Assembly (NCBI GenBank): GCA_965219915.1
Contig: OZ244794.1
Span: forward strand, 2,418,001 to 2,482,000
Origin: Bin80 sp965219915
Lineage (GTDB): Bacteria > Bacteroidota > Rhodothermia > Rhodothermales > Bin80
Reading direction: 5' to 3'
DNA length: 64,000 nucleotides
A model generated the notes under the pieces. The model was not told where the DNA came from. It did no database searches and saw only the letters and a program-made list of their open reading frames with translations. Shown here one piece after another: positions 55,016-63,469 of the stretch (position 1 is the first letter of the stretch; every line of letters begins with the position of its first letter). The position numbers were made by a program, and so were the translations under genes.

Positions 55016-56005
55016 ATGAGTCAACTTTCTTTAGCTGTGGTCGCCAAGGGACTGGATGCCCTTTTGGATGAACAAATGACTGGTCAGGCCCGCATTGCCG
55101 CACATCTTGTTGCTGCTGCTGAGGACCAAGGCCTTTCGCCTGAGGAAATTATCTCCATCTTTGATGCGATCGTAGAAAAAACAGTGCTGGATGAACTCTG
55201 GATCACTGATTCAGATGGAGTCGTATATCTCACTAGTGTTCGTGGCGATGACGGAAAACCAATCAAATTTAGATTTACGGATGATCCCGATGAGCAACCA
55301 CAGGCCTCTGCTTTTTTTCCACTGCTGTCCGCCAGCATTGACAGCGACGCAGTTATCACCCAAGCGGCCCAAACCCGGGAAATTGACTGGAATATATTCA
55401 AATATGTAGGCGTCAGCGGCATTGACAAACCTCGTATTGTGCAGGTTGGTAACGCCTTGGCGTTTGAGGAACAAGGGCTCTTAAACAATAGCTATGCTTC
55501 ACCCGTCATGACTGCAGCTTTAGCTGCTTTCGGTGAGGCAGATCTGCTTTCCAGCCGGTACACATCGCGAGTGGCCGAAATTCGTTCGGTCTTTGATGGT
55601 GTACTTTCAAAGCAAATGGTCGTGCAGGCTGGCCTTATTGATGCGTTCATCAGCACCACCGAGGCTGCGGGATGGTCTGTTGCTAAGACGAACTCCCATT
55701 TACAGCGCATCGTCAAAACTACTCCTATTGCAGAGATTGAGATTGCAACGACCGGAGGCCAGATCGTTCTATCAAGCTCAACCTCCCCCCGACAGTTGCG
55801 CTACCCGGAATCCTTGCAAGCTATTAATGTTGATGTAATGGATGTAGTGAACCATCCAACCATGGCACACGACGAAAATCGCCAAGCAGAAAAAACAACA
55901 ACAGTTTATAGTCCTGGACTTGCGCGGATCGTGCAGATCACAACGTTCCTGGATGATAATTCACTGGTTTCACCACGATTTAAGATTCCCAAAAGCAACG
56001 AATAA
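55016..56005 (+). CDS. Soluble protein with two tandem Cache-like sensor modules
   Basis: The 329-residue protein has no signal peptide or membrane segment. Residues about 7-150 and 185-310 align: LDALLDEQMTGQARIAAHLV with FDGVLSKQMVVQAGLIDAFI, LDELWITDSDGVVYLTS with IAEIEIATTGGQIVLSSS, and DKPRIVQVG with LARIVQITT. The helix-then-'I-T-D-x-x-G-x-V' pattern followed by a return strand resembles single Cache domains of chemoreceptors and sensor kinases. Cache domains normally sit outside the membrane with an output domain; here neither is present. It is divergently arranged with the M28 peptidase gene. Confidence 0.65.
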   Translation: MSQLSLAVVAKGLDALLDEQMTGQARIAAHLVAAAEDQGLSPEEIISIFDAIVEKTVLDELWITDSDGVVYLTSVRGDDGKPIKFRFTDDPDEQPQASAFFPLLSASIDSDAVITQAAQTREIDWNIFKYVGVSGIDKPRIVQVGNALAFEEQGLLNNSYASPVMTAALAAFGEADLLSSRYTSRVAEIRSVFDGVLSKQMVVQAGLIDAFISTTEAAGWSVAKTNSHLQRIVKTTPIAEIEIATTGGQIVLSSSTSPRQLRYPESLQAINVDVMDVVNHPTMAHDENRQAEKTTTVYSPGLARIVQITTFLDDNSLVSPRFKIPKSNE

Positions 56006-56445
56006 CCGGCGGATCGAGATCTATCTATCCCGTGTTTAGGGCCGTTTTCTCGGCGGCCAACGATCTCTGAGATTCGTCTGACCGGTCGCAGTTGATGCTG
56101 GGGCAGTACGGCTGCATTGTTCTTCCGTGCTGGGACAGAGTTGGCCGGATTCTGCTAGGTATTATCTCACCCTGATAGCCCTCGATCCCTCCATCTGGAG
56201 TTCGCGATTCCAACTTCTGTAGTAGTGCTGACAGATTAGGGATACGGTGGCTTTGTCAATGGAGACGGTTCCACACCGCTACATCCTCCTCCACTACGCG
56301 CGTCGCGTCTGGTCTGCACCCTAATTCCAGAATCTTGAGCAATTATTCAATGAACGTAGACAGATCCCAATCTACCATTTTAACTGAACTTACTTCCTCT
56401 GCTCGCACTGTAGCCCAAACGCTCAACCCTGAAGTCCGGATTAAT
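56006..56445. other. Gene-free stretch downstream of the Cache-like gene
   Basis: These 440 bases lie between two convergent units. Short frames are present, but none is coding-like. I see no clear terminator or repeat. Confidence 0.4.
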
Positions 56446-56901
56446 CTATTGGCCTGCTTGAGACTCCACGAATGCTCTTAACCCCGTGGCCACATCACTG
56501 AACCCGCGGCGCATATAGCAACCAAAACAGAGGTAGACTACTGGTGCGAGCAGCCCAGTTAACATGTCGACGTTGTAATAGCGACAGTTGGAATCACCAA
56601 TAGGCTCTATGCGCTGCTCTCGCTTGGCGAACAATAGCCAACGAGCACCGAATTTCTTTTCCCAGGCGATCAGACGGGGCTTGTCGAAAGCACATAGGAT
56701 TTCTGTGATCCTGAACTTCGCAGGTCCCATCCTTACCAAGAGATGTACGGGAGATCCAATCTTAAAATCCGTTTGAATTTTCGATGTAAATGGATTCCAT
56801 TCACCATATTCTTGCTTACTTGTTAGCACCCTCCAAACAATTTCATCGGAGGCATTGACTTCAACCGGGTTGGTCCGAATAGTATATTCTCTGATACCCA
56901 T
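56446..56901 (-). CDS. SRPBCC (START-like) domain protein
   Basis: The 151-residue product has the SRPBCC pattern: an N-terminal strand (YTIRTNPVEVNASDEIVWRV), LTSKQEYGEWNPFTSKI, a string of beta strands, and a long C-terminal helix. A hydrophobic segment (TGLLAPVVYLCFGCYM) late in the chain is typical of polyketide-cyclase/DUF2242-like members. These proteins bind a hydrophobic ligand in a deep cavity. I use the ATG at 56901, 10 bases after the SDR stop; a TTG further up overlaps that gene. It is the last gene of the five-gene operon. Confidence 0.75.
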   Translation of the reverse strand: MGIREYTIRTNPVEVNASDEIVWRVLTSKQEYGEWNPFTSKIQTDFKIGSPVHLLVRMGPAKFRITEILCAFDKPRLIAWEKKFGARWLLFAKREQRIEPIGDSNCRYYNVDMLTGLLAPVVYLCFGCYMRRGFSDVATGLRAFVESQAGQ

Positions 56902-56911
56902 GATTTTGCAC

Positions 56912-57889
56912 TTAGGTGACACTCTCAAGCCATGCTTCGGACTGTCTCCATAATTTATTGGAGACAGACATCTGCCTAGACTGGTGGCTTGATTTTCTTA
57001 CCCGGCAGCGCTCGTAGTAACGCCCTCCTTGCAAGGTGGGGGTGCTGGCACACATTATCGGAGTCTGAGCTCCATACTTGCGATGCAACAGTACCAATGA
57101 AGTCAATGCGTAGTTCACGCGATCCAATACCTCCCCGATCCGACCATTGATTGATTGGGTTTTGGTAAGGTTCGTATGAACTGAACCGGGATGTACCGCG
57201 ACAGATCGCAGATTGAATTCCTTCTCAAATCGTCGATTCAATTCAAACGAAAAATGAATGAGTGCAAGTTTTGAGGCTCCGTAGGCATTCCATGAATGGT
57301 ACCGCTTAGTAGGATTGATCAGTTCTTCGTTACTCACTCGGTCGTGCAGATGAGAAGCGACGTTGATCACTCGAGCATCGCCACTTTTCTGGGCACCACG
57401 TTTAAGACTGGGAAGTAACAGATTGGTCAATTGAAATGGCCCCAAATAGTTTGTTCTCCAATGAATTTCGAAGCCGTCAGCCGAAAGAGGTGGCTTCTGT
57501 CGTGGACTGAGGATGTTCTGATGGATTCCAGCGTTGTTCAGAAGAACATGGAGTTTGCCCTCATATGATTGGACAAACCATGCTGAAAAATTGGAAACAC
57601 TGCTCGGATCGCAGAGGTCCAGAGAGCGTACCGAAATATTCCCATCAGCACCAACTCTGCTCAGATCACTCTTGAGACATGCCTCCGTCGTCTTTGCATC
57701 ATGTAGGCTGGTCGCGATAACGTCTGCTCCCCAACTCGCAAGAGTCTTAGCGGTCTCGTAGCCGAGAGAATTGGGAGAGGCACCTGTCACAATCACTGTC
57801 CGTCCGGTCATATCAACCCGCTCAGCCATGGGCTTGGGAGTGCAGAGGAGCCAAAGATGACGAACAGACTTAGCAAATTCGTGAGGCAT
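56912..57889 (-). CDS. Short-chain dehydrogenase/reductase, retinol dehydrogenase-like
   Basis: The Rossmann start VIVTGASPNSLGYETAKTLA is a variant glycine-rich loop, with one residue more and the middle Gly replaced compared with the usual T-G-x3-G-x-G. The structural NNAGIH and the catalytic YGASK motif (after INVASH) are intact. The C-terminus is long, giving 325 residues, with a basic tail. It most resembles RDH11-14/WWOX-type SDRs acting on lipophilic alcohols or ketones with NADP(H). It is 12 bases after the next SDR gene. Confidence 0.85.
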   Translation of the reverse strand: MPHEFAKSVRHLWLLCTPKPMAERVDMTGRTVIVTGASPNSLGYETAKTLASWGADVIATSLHDAKTTEACLKSDLSRVGADGNISVRSLDLCDPSSVSNFSAWFVQSYEGKLHVLLNNAGIHQNILSPRQKPPLSADGFEIHWRTNYLGPFQLTNLLLPSLKRGAQKSGDARVINVASHLHDRVSNEELINPTKRYHSWNAYGASKLALIHFSFELNRRFEKEFNLRSVAVHPGSVHTNLTKTQSINGRIGEVLDRVNYALTSLVLLHRKYGAQTPIMCASTPTLQGGRYYERCRVRKSSHQSRQMSVSNKLWRQSEAWLESVT

Positions 57890-57901
57890 CGCCCTGTGAG
57901 G

Positions 57902-58936
57902 TTATGCGGCGTCAATACTTCGAATCAACTCAGCGCTAGCTTCCCATAGTAAAGAGCCATTCTCTGGATTGGAAGCAGTTGGGGAGACAGCTTTTCGCTG
58001 CATTAAGTGAAGATACATTCCGGTAGCAGCTCCTGCCTCTTTTGAACAGCAGAGATATATTGCAGGATTAATCGACTCCTCGGGAGATTGTAACAGATAC
58101 TGCAGAAGCGGCTTGACCACAGGCTTCAATAGTGCGGGGGTGTCTCTTGCAATATTAGAAGCGATACCACCTGGGCACATAGAGTGCACCGCTACTTCGA
58201 TCCTTTCTTTTTGGTTCAAATGCCGAGATAGTTGGGTGGCATACATACACTGCAATAGTTTGCTAATCCCGTAATACTTAAGACTCTCTTTCATCCGGTA
58301 ATCTGTAAACTCACCTAAACGATCAAAATCAATCGTGTGGGAGGACCGGTGTGCCTCAGATGAAACAAATACAATTCGTGGTGTCTTTTTAGGATGTGCT
58401 GATGGGCGAATCACGCCATCTTCCAACCAGCGATCTATCATTATCCGAGAAGAAAGGAAGTGGACCATAAACATGACTTCAAACCCCTGAGGCGATTTTC
58501 TTGCCTTGGGAGGCATCAGCCCAGCATTCAAAAGAGCAATGTCAATCTGGATGTTACGGGATGCCAAGAGATCGCAGAGGTCCTGAACTGAATTGACATC
58601 TGCAAGGTCAACTTCGACCAGTTCCACATTGGTGGAGCCTGAAAGATTGGCGATCTCCTGCGAAATTTCGCTATGCCCCGGGCGACACGCCAAAATCATA
58701 TTTCCCCCACGCCTAGCAAGGTCAACAGCAGCAGCCTTTCCCAAGCCACTATTCGCGCCCGTTACAAAGCAGGTTTTGCCGTCAATTCGGGTACCTTCTG
58801 GAATTACGGCGACTTCGGAATGCTTTTGATTTCGGAGATCTCGGACCGCGGTAACCAGTGCATTGAAAGGCGTGCCGTCTCCGACTAGGGTCGGTTGCTT
58901 CTTCACGATCGATTCAATTCGGCTTGAGTTGCCCAT
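57902..58936 (-). CDS. Short-chain dehydrogenase/reductase, second of the pair
   Basis: The 344-residue protein has about 50 residues before the Rossmann motif CFVTGANSGLGKAAAVDLA, then DLADVNSVQDLCDLL, LLNAGLMPP and the catalytic YYGISK following VFVSSEAHRSS. It is a distant relative of the neighbouring SDR, with low identity, so the two probably catalyse different redox steps rather than being a recent duplication. It starts 18 bases after the sulfotransferase stop. Confidence 0.85.
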   Translation of the reverse strand: MGNSSRIESIVKKQPTLVGDGTPFNALVTAVRDLRNQKHSEVAVIPEGTRIDGKTCFVTGANSGLGKAAAVDLARRGGNMILACRPGHSEISQEIANLSGSTNVELVEVDLADVNSVQDLCDLLASRNIQIDIALLNAGLMPPKARKSPQGFEVMFMVHFLSSRIMIDRWLEDGVIRPSAHPKKTPRIVFVSSEAHRSSHTIDFDRLGEFTDYRMKESLKYYGISKLLQCMYATQLSRHLNQKERIEVAVHSMCPGGIASNIARDTPALLKPVVKPLLQYLLQSPEESINPAIYLCCSKEAGAATGMYLHLMQRKAVSPTASNPENGSLLWEASAELIRSIDAA

Positions 58937-58954
58937 TCGATCAAGCGAGATGAA

Positions 58955-60214
58955 TTATTCGAATGGGATTTGGTATTTCTGGCGATAGCCAGAAATACTT
59001 TTTTCGACATCCTCCTCGGTTAACCCGAAATCCGTCATGCAGTAAGAATGCCTCCCAAAACGATTTTTCGGATTCGTCTTGATGTATTGCTCCGCACATT
59101 TCACTGCCTGATCGTCGAAATCCATCCCTATCCACTGATAGATCTCTTGAAGTTGTTCAATCGGGTCCGCGATCAGTCTGTAATAGGATAGATCCATAAA
59201 CTGATCCGTCTGGCACTTAGACCGTACGGTTTCGGTGACTTGAATCATTCGCAGTACCTTCCGGTGCCAGTGACTTGCGATTTCTCTGGGATTCACATGG
59301 TCACTAAATACACCGCGGCCATGTGCAACCAAACTGCAAAATGATGGCAAAGTCTTTCTGGGATCGCGATGGGTCTGTATGACTTTGGCATCTGGAAATG
59401 TTTTCAGGAATACGTCTAGGTACTCCATATGGTGAGGAGTTTTCAACACCCAATGATTTCCCGGATCTTGCCATGACAGAACCTTGAGCATCGTTCGAAA
59501 ATATTTGTAGGCACGGGTATGGTTCTGATCTTCCAGCCATCGCGCATAGGTCGGAACGTTCATCGTCGCCTCATTCGATTGACTCATAAAGCAAAGATCT
59601 AGCAGTAACACATCTTCTTCGGGTTCACTTTTACTGATAGGATGTACAATCCTAAAGTCTGGAGATAGATAGGAAATCGCTTGATGAGTTACAAATGATC
59701 GAACTCTTCTGATCACCTTGGTGCCTCGGTTCAAGTTTCTTGCAGGGACTGGCTCAAGAAGTTCATCACTGGACAAACCACGGATGGCGGGATTGGAATT
59801 CAATAGGCGCTGTAAGAATGTCGTTCCAGTACGCTGTAATCCAGTAATGAGCGTGATCCTCCCGAGATCAATCTCATGGATTTCAGGGTGCTTCTTGAGG
59901 AGCTCCTCAATCCGAAGGCGATGGATCAGTGCTCGAGTGAGCCGCGACTTTTGAATCAGCTTACCGCAGGGATTCAGACGAGCTTCGTTGTTTATAGAGT
60001 TGAGCAGAACATCTAAGGAATGCAAGGCTACATTATCCCCCAAGTCTCTTAACCCCGTTTTTTTCTGTGCTTTGTTAATCAGTTCCTCAGGTTCCAGATT
60101 ACCCTGCAACGAGAAGTTTCTATCCAGCCAATTATATGCTCTAACGGAGAATGGGCGATAAGGGCGAGAGTAGTCCGTAGATGTTACTAACTCCTTCTTG
60201 CTATCTTGTGTCAT
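58955..60214 (-). CDS. PAPS-dependent sulfotransferase family protein
   Basis: The 419-residue protein has the 5'-phosphosulfate loop LITGLQRTGTTFLQRLLNS near residue 125, the DELLEPVPA segment typical of the Sulfotransfer_3 group, and the 3'-phosphate motif VIQTHRDPRKTLPSFCSL near residue 280 after LKTPHHMEYLDVFL. It should move sulfate from PAPS to a hydroxyl of an unknown acceptor in the cytoplasm. Homologues of this branch are common in mycobacteria, sphingomonads and marine bacteria. It starts as an ATGA overlap with the DUF1214 stop. Confidence 0.85.
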   Translation of the reverse strand: MTQDSKKELVTSTDYSRPYRPFSVRAYNWLDRNFSLQGNLEPEELINKAQKKTGLRDLGDNVALHSLDVLLNSINNEARLNPCGKLIQKSRLTRALIHRLRIEELLKKHPEIHEIDLGRITLITGLQRTGTTFLQRLLNSNPAIRGLSSDELLEPVPARNLNRGTKVIRRVRSFVTHQAISYLSPDFRIVHPISKSEPEEDVLLLDLCFMSQSNEATMNVPTYARWLEDQNHTRAYKYFRTMLKVLSWQDPGNHWVLKTPHHMEYLDVFLKTFPDAKVIQTHRDPRKTLPSFCSLVAHGRGVFSDHVNPREIASHWHRKVLRMIQVTETVRSKCQTDQFMDLSYYRLIADPIEQLQEIYQWIGMDFDDQAVKCAEQYIKTNPKNRFGRHSYCMTDFGLTEEDVEKSISGYRQKYQIPFE

Positions 60215-61401
60215 TCGCTGGATCGAAGGCTACTCAGCTTGACCAATTGGGTAAGGGGCTGTGGATGTTCGCGTGAACGGACCCATCGGAAGCACATCGT
60301 TCCAGAAGAGTGACCTGCCGTTTCCAACCAGTTGGGTAGACTGGGGTCTTCATGTGCAATGATCAGCCTAACCGAGCCATCATCCCTGTAATGTGCCAGG
60401 TATTTATTCGTATGAATCCGATGATACCGGTAGTCTAACGATTCCATCCAATAGTTATTTAACTGGAAGTTCCAATATTCGCTTTCTGGGGGAGTAACTT
60501 CAATTAAGAGAGCTTCATCCTTAGCAATTGCCCAGTGACTGTGATAGTAAATGATGTTTGGATCGCCGCCGGCAGCACGTGAAACTTCGGAATCGAACAT
60601 TGGCAGTGTATTGGTGTGTTTCTGGAAATCTCTTGCCCATTTCGAAAACAGCAACGGTGCACCGGTCACTAGTTGTCCTACCTTTTTCAAGCCATCATCA
60701 AGCCTTTTAGGGGTTAGCAGGTTTGGACGACGCTCATGATCTAAGCAGTTAATTCGCTCAATCCTCAGATCAGCTGGAATCTCGGTGGCGCGGTCAAGAA
60801 AAGTTTGGCGTACCACAAGAGTGCCAGTCTCGGCGGTCATCGGTAGCCAGTTTCTAGGTTGAGGTTTGGAGCTTAGGGTCAGTTCAAACTTCCCGTCAGC
60901 GTCCATTTCAATCTCATCAGACTCAATATACCCAGTGGGTGGCAGGCCACGCCCCTCACCATAGTTGCCGGACTGAGTCCCAAAACTCAAATATGCAATG
61001 GTGTTTCGCCGTCCAAAGATCTTGTACTCATAGTTCCCGTCCAAAGCTGCTGTCTGATAGTAATTATCTGGATTGTCGGCACCAAGTTTCGTCACTTCAT
61101 CAACAACTCGATGCAGGACAGGCGCACGAACATCAGCGTGTTCGACGAATGCCATTAGACCTGCGCGCACAATTCGACTAAGGTACCTGTAGCCTTCCGC
61201 TTGATTGAATGGATCCTGAGGCGCTCCAGGAAACTGTAATCCAGCACCGGCAGCTTTCAACGAATCACAGAATTCGTCCCATGCTTTGCCACTGACAATC
61301 CTGTGTGCTACGATGTCCTCTTCCGTTCTTCCACTCAGCCTCCGAATCAGGAGAATTATTCGTCGAAACAAGCTTAATAGACCAATAACAAGCTTCCGCA
61401 T
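60211..61401 (-). CDS. DUF1214-domain protein
   Basis: From the ATG at 61401 the protein (396 residues) begins with an amphipathic/hydrophobic segment (MRKLVIGLLSLFRRIILLIR) that may anchor it. The C-terminal 110 residues match DUF1214: EYWNFQLNNYWMESLDYR, DGSVRLIIAHEDP and PNWLETAGHSSGTMCFRWV. The middle has a beta-rich region (NYEYKIFGRRNTIAYLSFGT). The domain's biochemical function is unknown. The frame is open 83 codons upstream but without coding character. It heads the five-gene operon. Confidence 0.8.
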   Translation of the reverse strand: MRKLVIGLLSLFRRIILLIRRLSGRTEEDIVAHRIVSGKAWDEFCDSLKAAGAGLQFPGAPQDPFNQAEGYRYLSRIVRAGLMAFVEHADVRAPVLHRVVDEVTKLGADNPDNYYQTAALDGNYEYKIFGRRNTIAYLSFGTQSGNYGEGRGLPPTGYIESDEIEMDADGKFELTLSSKPQPRNWLPMTAETGTLVVRQTFLDRATEIPADLRIERINCLDHERRPNLLTPKRLDDGLKKVGQLVTGAPLLFSKWARDFQKHTNTLPMFDSEVSRAAGGDPNIIYYHSHWAIAKDEALLIEVTPPESEYWNFQLNNYWMESLDYRYHRIHTNKYLAHYRDDGSVRLIIAHEDPSLPNWLETAGHSSGTMCFRWVRSREHPQPLTQLVKLSSLRSSE

Positions 61402-61768
61402 AATTGTTGAATAGCAATAGAGAGTGAGCGATGACAGAGACGTTCTTGTCCCTGGTAACTTCAAAGTTACCGCATTCGATTCAGATTGAAAGGCGTGGAA
61501 TATGTGGATGATTCCACACCTTTTTTTCATTTCCCGCTGCGGTGAGTGGATAATAGTTGACGTGCTGCAATGGGCGACTACGGCAGCCTCCAACCTACCG
61601 CTACAGATGGAGCTTGGAACCACTGCCTCCGCCAGTGCAACCACTTCCAAGGGCGCGCCGTGAGCCGGATCAACCGATACAAGGCCAATAACGCATATTC
61701 TTGACGCAAATGGCTAGGAGCTTAAGTTCGTTCCGGTGGAACGTATTGATCTATTGTGGACATAGGCC
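61402..61768. other. Non-coding region upstream of the DUF1214 operon
   Basis: These 367 bases contain the hairpin at 61492 and probably the promoter of the five-gene operon. A small plus-strand frame (61570-61704) is discussed under rejected items. No clear -35/-10 pair was identified. Confidence 0.45.
61492..61527. terminator. Strong hairpin with T-run, probably bidirectional terminator
   Basis: GGCGTGGAAT (61492-61501) and ATTCCACACC (61511-61520) form a 10-bp stem with one C-A mismatch and a 9-base loop, followed on the plus strand by seven T (61521-61527). On the minus strand only TTT follows. No plus-strand gene ends here, while the propeller gene at 61769 ends upstream on the minus strand, so it may stop that transcript before the DUF1214 operon. 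Confidence 0.6.
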
Positions 61769-62926
61769 CTAGTCCAGGGTCATTTCCGTTGGCCGGATCT
61801 CTAGTTCCACCACACGAATCACCGGTTGATCCATTCTATCTATCACGTAGAAGCGATCCAGTTCATCCTTCCACAATATGTCCAGAAACAGATTGGCTAT
61901 TCCCTGGGCCGTTAGCGGTATTTTTTCAATGGCTCCATAACCGACTAGCTGTCCTTTTCCATCAAGTACTTCCACGCCAAAATAGCGATGTCTTCCGAAC
62001 TCGACTTTCGTAAAGTGGACAATCCGATCATCTTGAAGACGAAATAGACCGAGACTGGTATTGTGCAGTTTCGCACCCTTCTCTATTCCTGCATAAAAAA
62101 TCATCATATCGACATTCTCGTAAATGGAGGGATTTTTCACTTCCGTATAGGCCCTCTTTTCAACGAGACCGTCTATTGTGCTTGTCAGAGCCCACTGACC
62201 TCCCGCCTCGGAATACAAATAGAGTTTCCCCTCATACAGGGACGGTGCATACAACAAGCCCCCATCCGTGAGGATAAAGGAATTTGGCTCTGCGGAAAGC
62301 ATGGTTGTCTCAATCTTGCTATATGGGTCGGCGATCTGATCAGTGCTGCCAAACGTCACAGTGGGTTGCTCAAACGCGGGCCCATAAATTCGGAACAGGT
62401 GGTCGACTTCGCCAGGTTCGCTGGTCTGGTGGCTTAGGAAGAGGTATCCGTCTCGAAATGGCCGGATGTCAGCTCGCGCCCACCTCTGTCGCGGGTGAGT
62501 TGACAATAGCTGGCCTTCCGCGGAGAAGCGTGTTATCCGTCTATTTGTCCTGTCAAGAGCAATGAGTTCCTGCTCTTGGTTGATTGCAAGTCCATCGAAG
62601 CTCTGGAATTCCATAGGCCCCTGCCCACGCTCACCCAGCGTACGGATGTAACGGCCAGAATCGTCATATACACGGATATTCATGACTTCTTGGTCGGCAA
62701 CGTAAATACGGCCTTGAGCGTCAGTAACGACATAGCGAGGACTCCCGAATAGGTATTCGGGCGAAGCAGATTCGTCTCCACCAAGAAGAAAAACCTCACG
62801 CAACTGCACATCCAATTCCGGAATCACACGTGAACCTATCCCGGGCTCATTTTTCGCGCACGCCGCCACGAGAGTACACGTCAAGACAAGAGCAAGGCCG
62901 AGTAGGTGTCTGGCCTTGTCCGTCAT
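61769..62926 (-). CDS. 6-bladed beta-propeller lipoprotein
   Basis: The protein (385 residues) starts with a clear lipoprotein signal, MTDKARHLLGLALVLTCTLV ending in lipobox VAAC. The propeller part contains SPRYVVTDAQGRIYVADQEV, GERGQGPMEFQSFDGLAIN (the same G-x-G-P-x-E-F motif as in the proteins at 2595 and 12728) and RIYGPAF-type strands. It is the most regular of the three, with repeats near residues 60-150. The function is unknown; it may bind a surface or periplasmic ligand. Confidence 0.82.
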   Translation of the reverse strand: MTDKARHLLGLALVLTCTLVAACAKNEPGIGSRVIPELDVQLREVFLLGGDESASPEYLFGSPRYVVTDAQGRIYVADQEVMNIRVYDDSGRYIRTLGERGQGPMEFQSFDGLAINQEQELIALDRTNRRITRFSAEGQLLSTHPRQRWARADIRPFRDGYLFLSHQTSEPGEVDHLFRIYGPAFEQPTVTFGSTDQIADPYSKIETTMLSAEPNSFILTDGGLLYAPSLYEGKLYLYSEAGGQWALTSTIDGLVEKRAYTEVKNPSIYENVDMMIFYAGIEKGAKLHNTSLGLFRLQDDRIVHFTKVEFGRHRYFGVEVLDGKGQLVGYGAIEKIPLTAQGIANLFLDILWKDELDRFYVIDRMDQPVIRVVELEIRPTEMTLD

Positions 62927-63469
62927 TTGGGAACCTCCTTGAACTGTTGTACGGTGTGATAGCTGTTGCGACGCATGCTCAACATAAGAGCTAGCACATT
63001 GTGTTTGTGTTACACTGCCGTCGTAGCGCTGAACAATAGGATACTATAAAGGATTCTCTGCTCATTGACATCGACAAAGGCATGCTGGGACTGCCGCGCA
63101 CTGCTTCCCCATTTGATCAAACTACGCCGGAATGCTTCTGGAAGTCCATAAGCCATAGGCAAGTCCATCAAGCGTATATACCCCTCGCTGTCATCCGGGC
63201 TGGGCTCCACAAGGACCCTTATGAATTCAATACCGCCTCCATGTGTTCAGAGGCCATCCTAGAGTCCGATATACTCAAATATCTCGGTGAGGCACGGAGA
63301 GCGCAGGGACGTGCACTTAACAAATGCGGCAATCATGTCCAAATTGACTTAACCAGCATCAGTTTCAGATAGGGCCACCACCAACTTGGGCACACGAACC
63401 GGGTCGTCCGCATTACTGGAGAAACCCATCCTAGATCCGTCGCAACGTTTGAGAAGGGATAACGCCCGA
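62927..63469. other. Intergenic region with a possible decayed coding fragment
   Basis: On the minus strand a reading frame without its own start runs from about 63250 to 63010 (GGGIEFIRVLVEPSPDDSEG, then RLMDLPMAYGLPEAF and RRSLIKWGSSARQSQHAF), with coding-like composition. A stop precedes it, and the upstream sequence continues better in another frame (SPRYLSISDSRMASEHMEAV). It may be the remnant of a broken gene. I cannot name its family. Confidence 0.35.

Noticed and set aside
61570..61704. Small plus-strand frame of 44 residues starting MGDYGSLQP, G+C-rich and coding-like
   Set aside because: It has no recognisable family, no upstream signal, and lies in a control region; it could be the tail of a lost gene, but there is not enough to call it.
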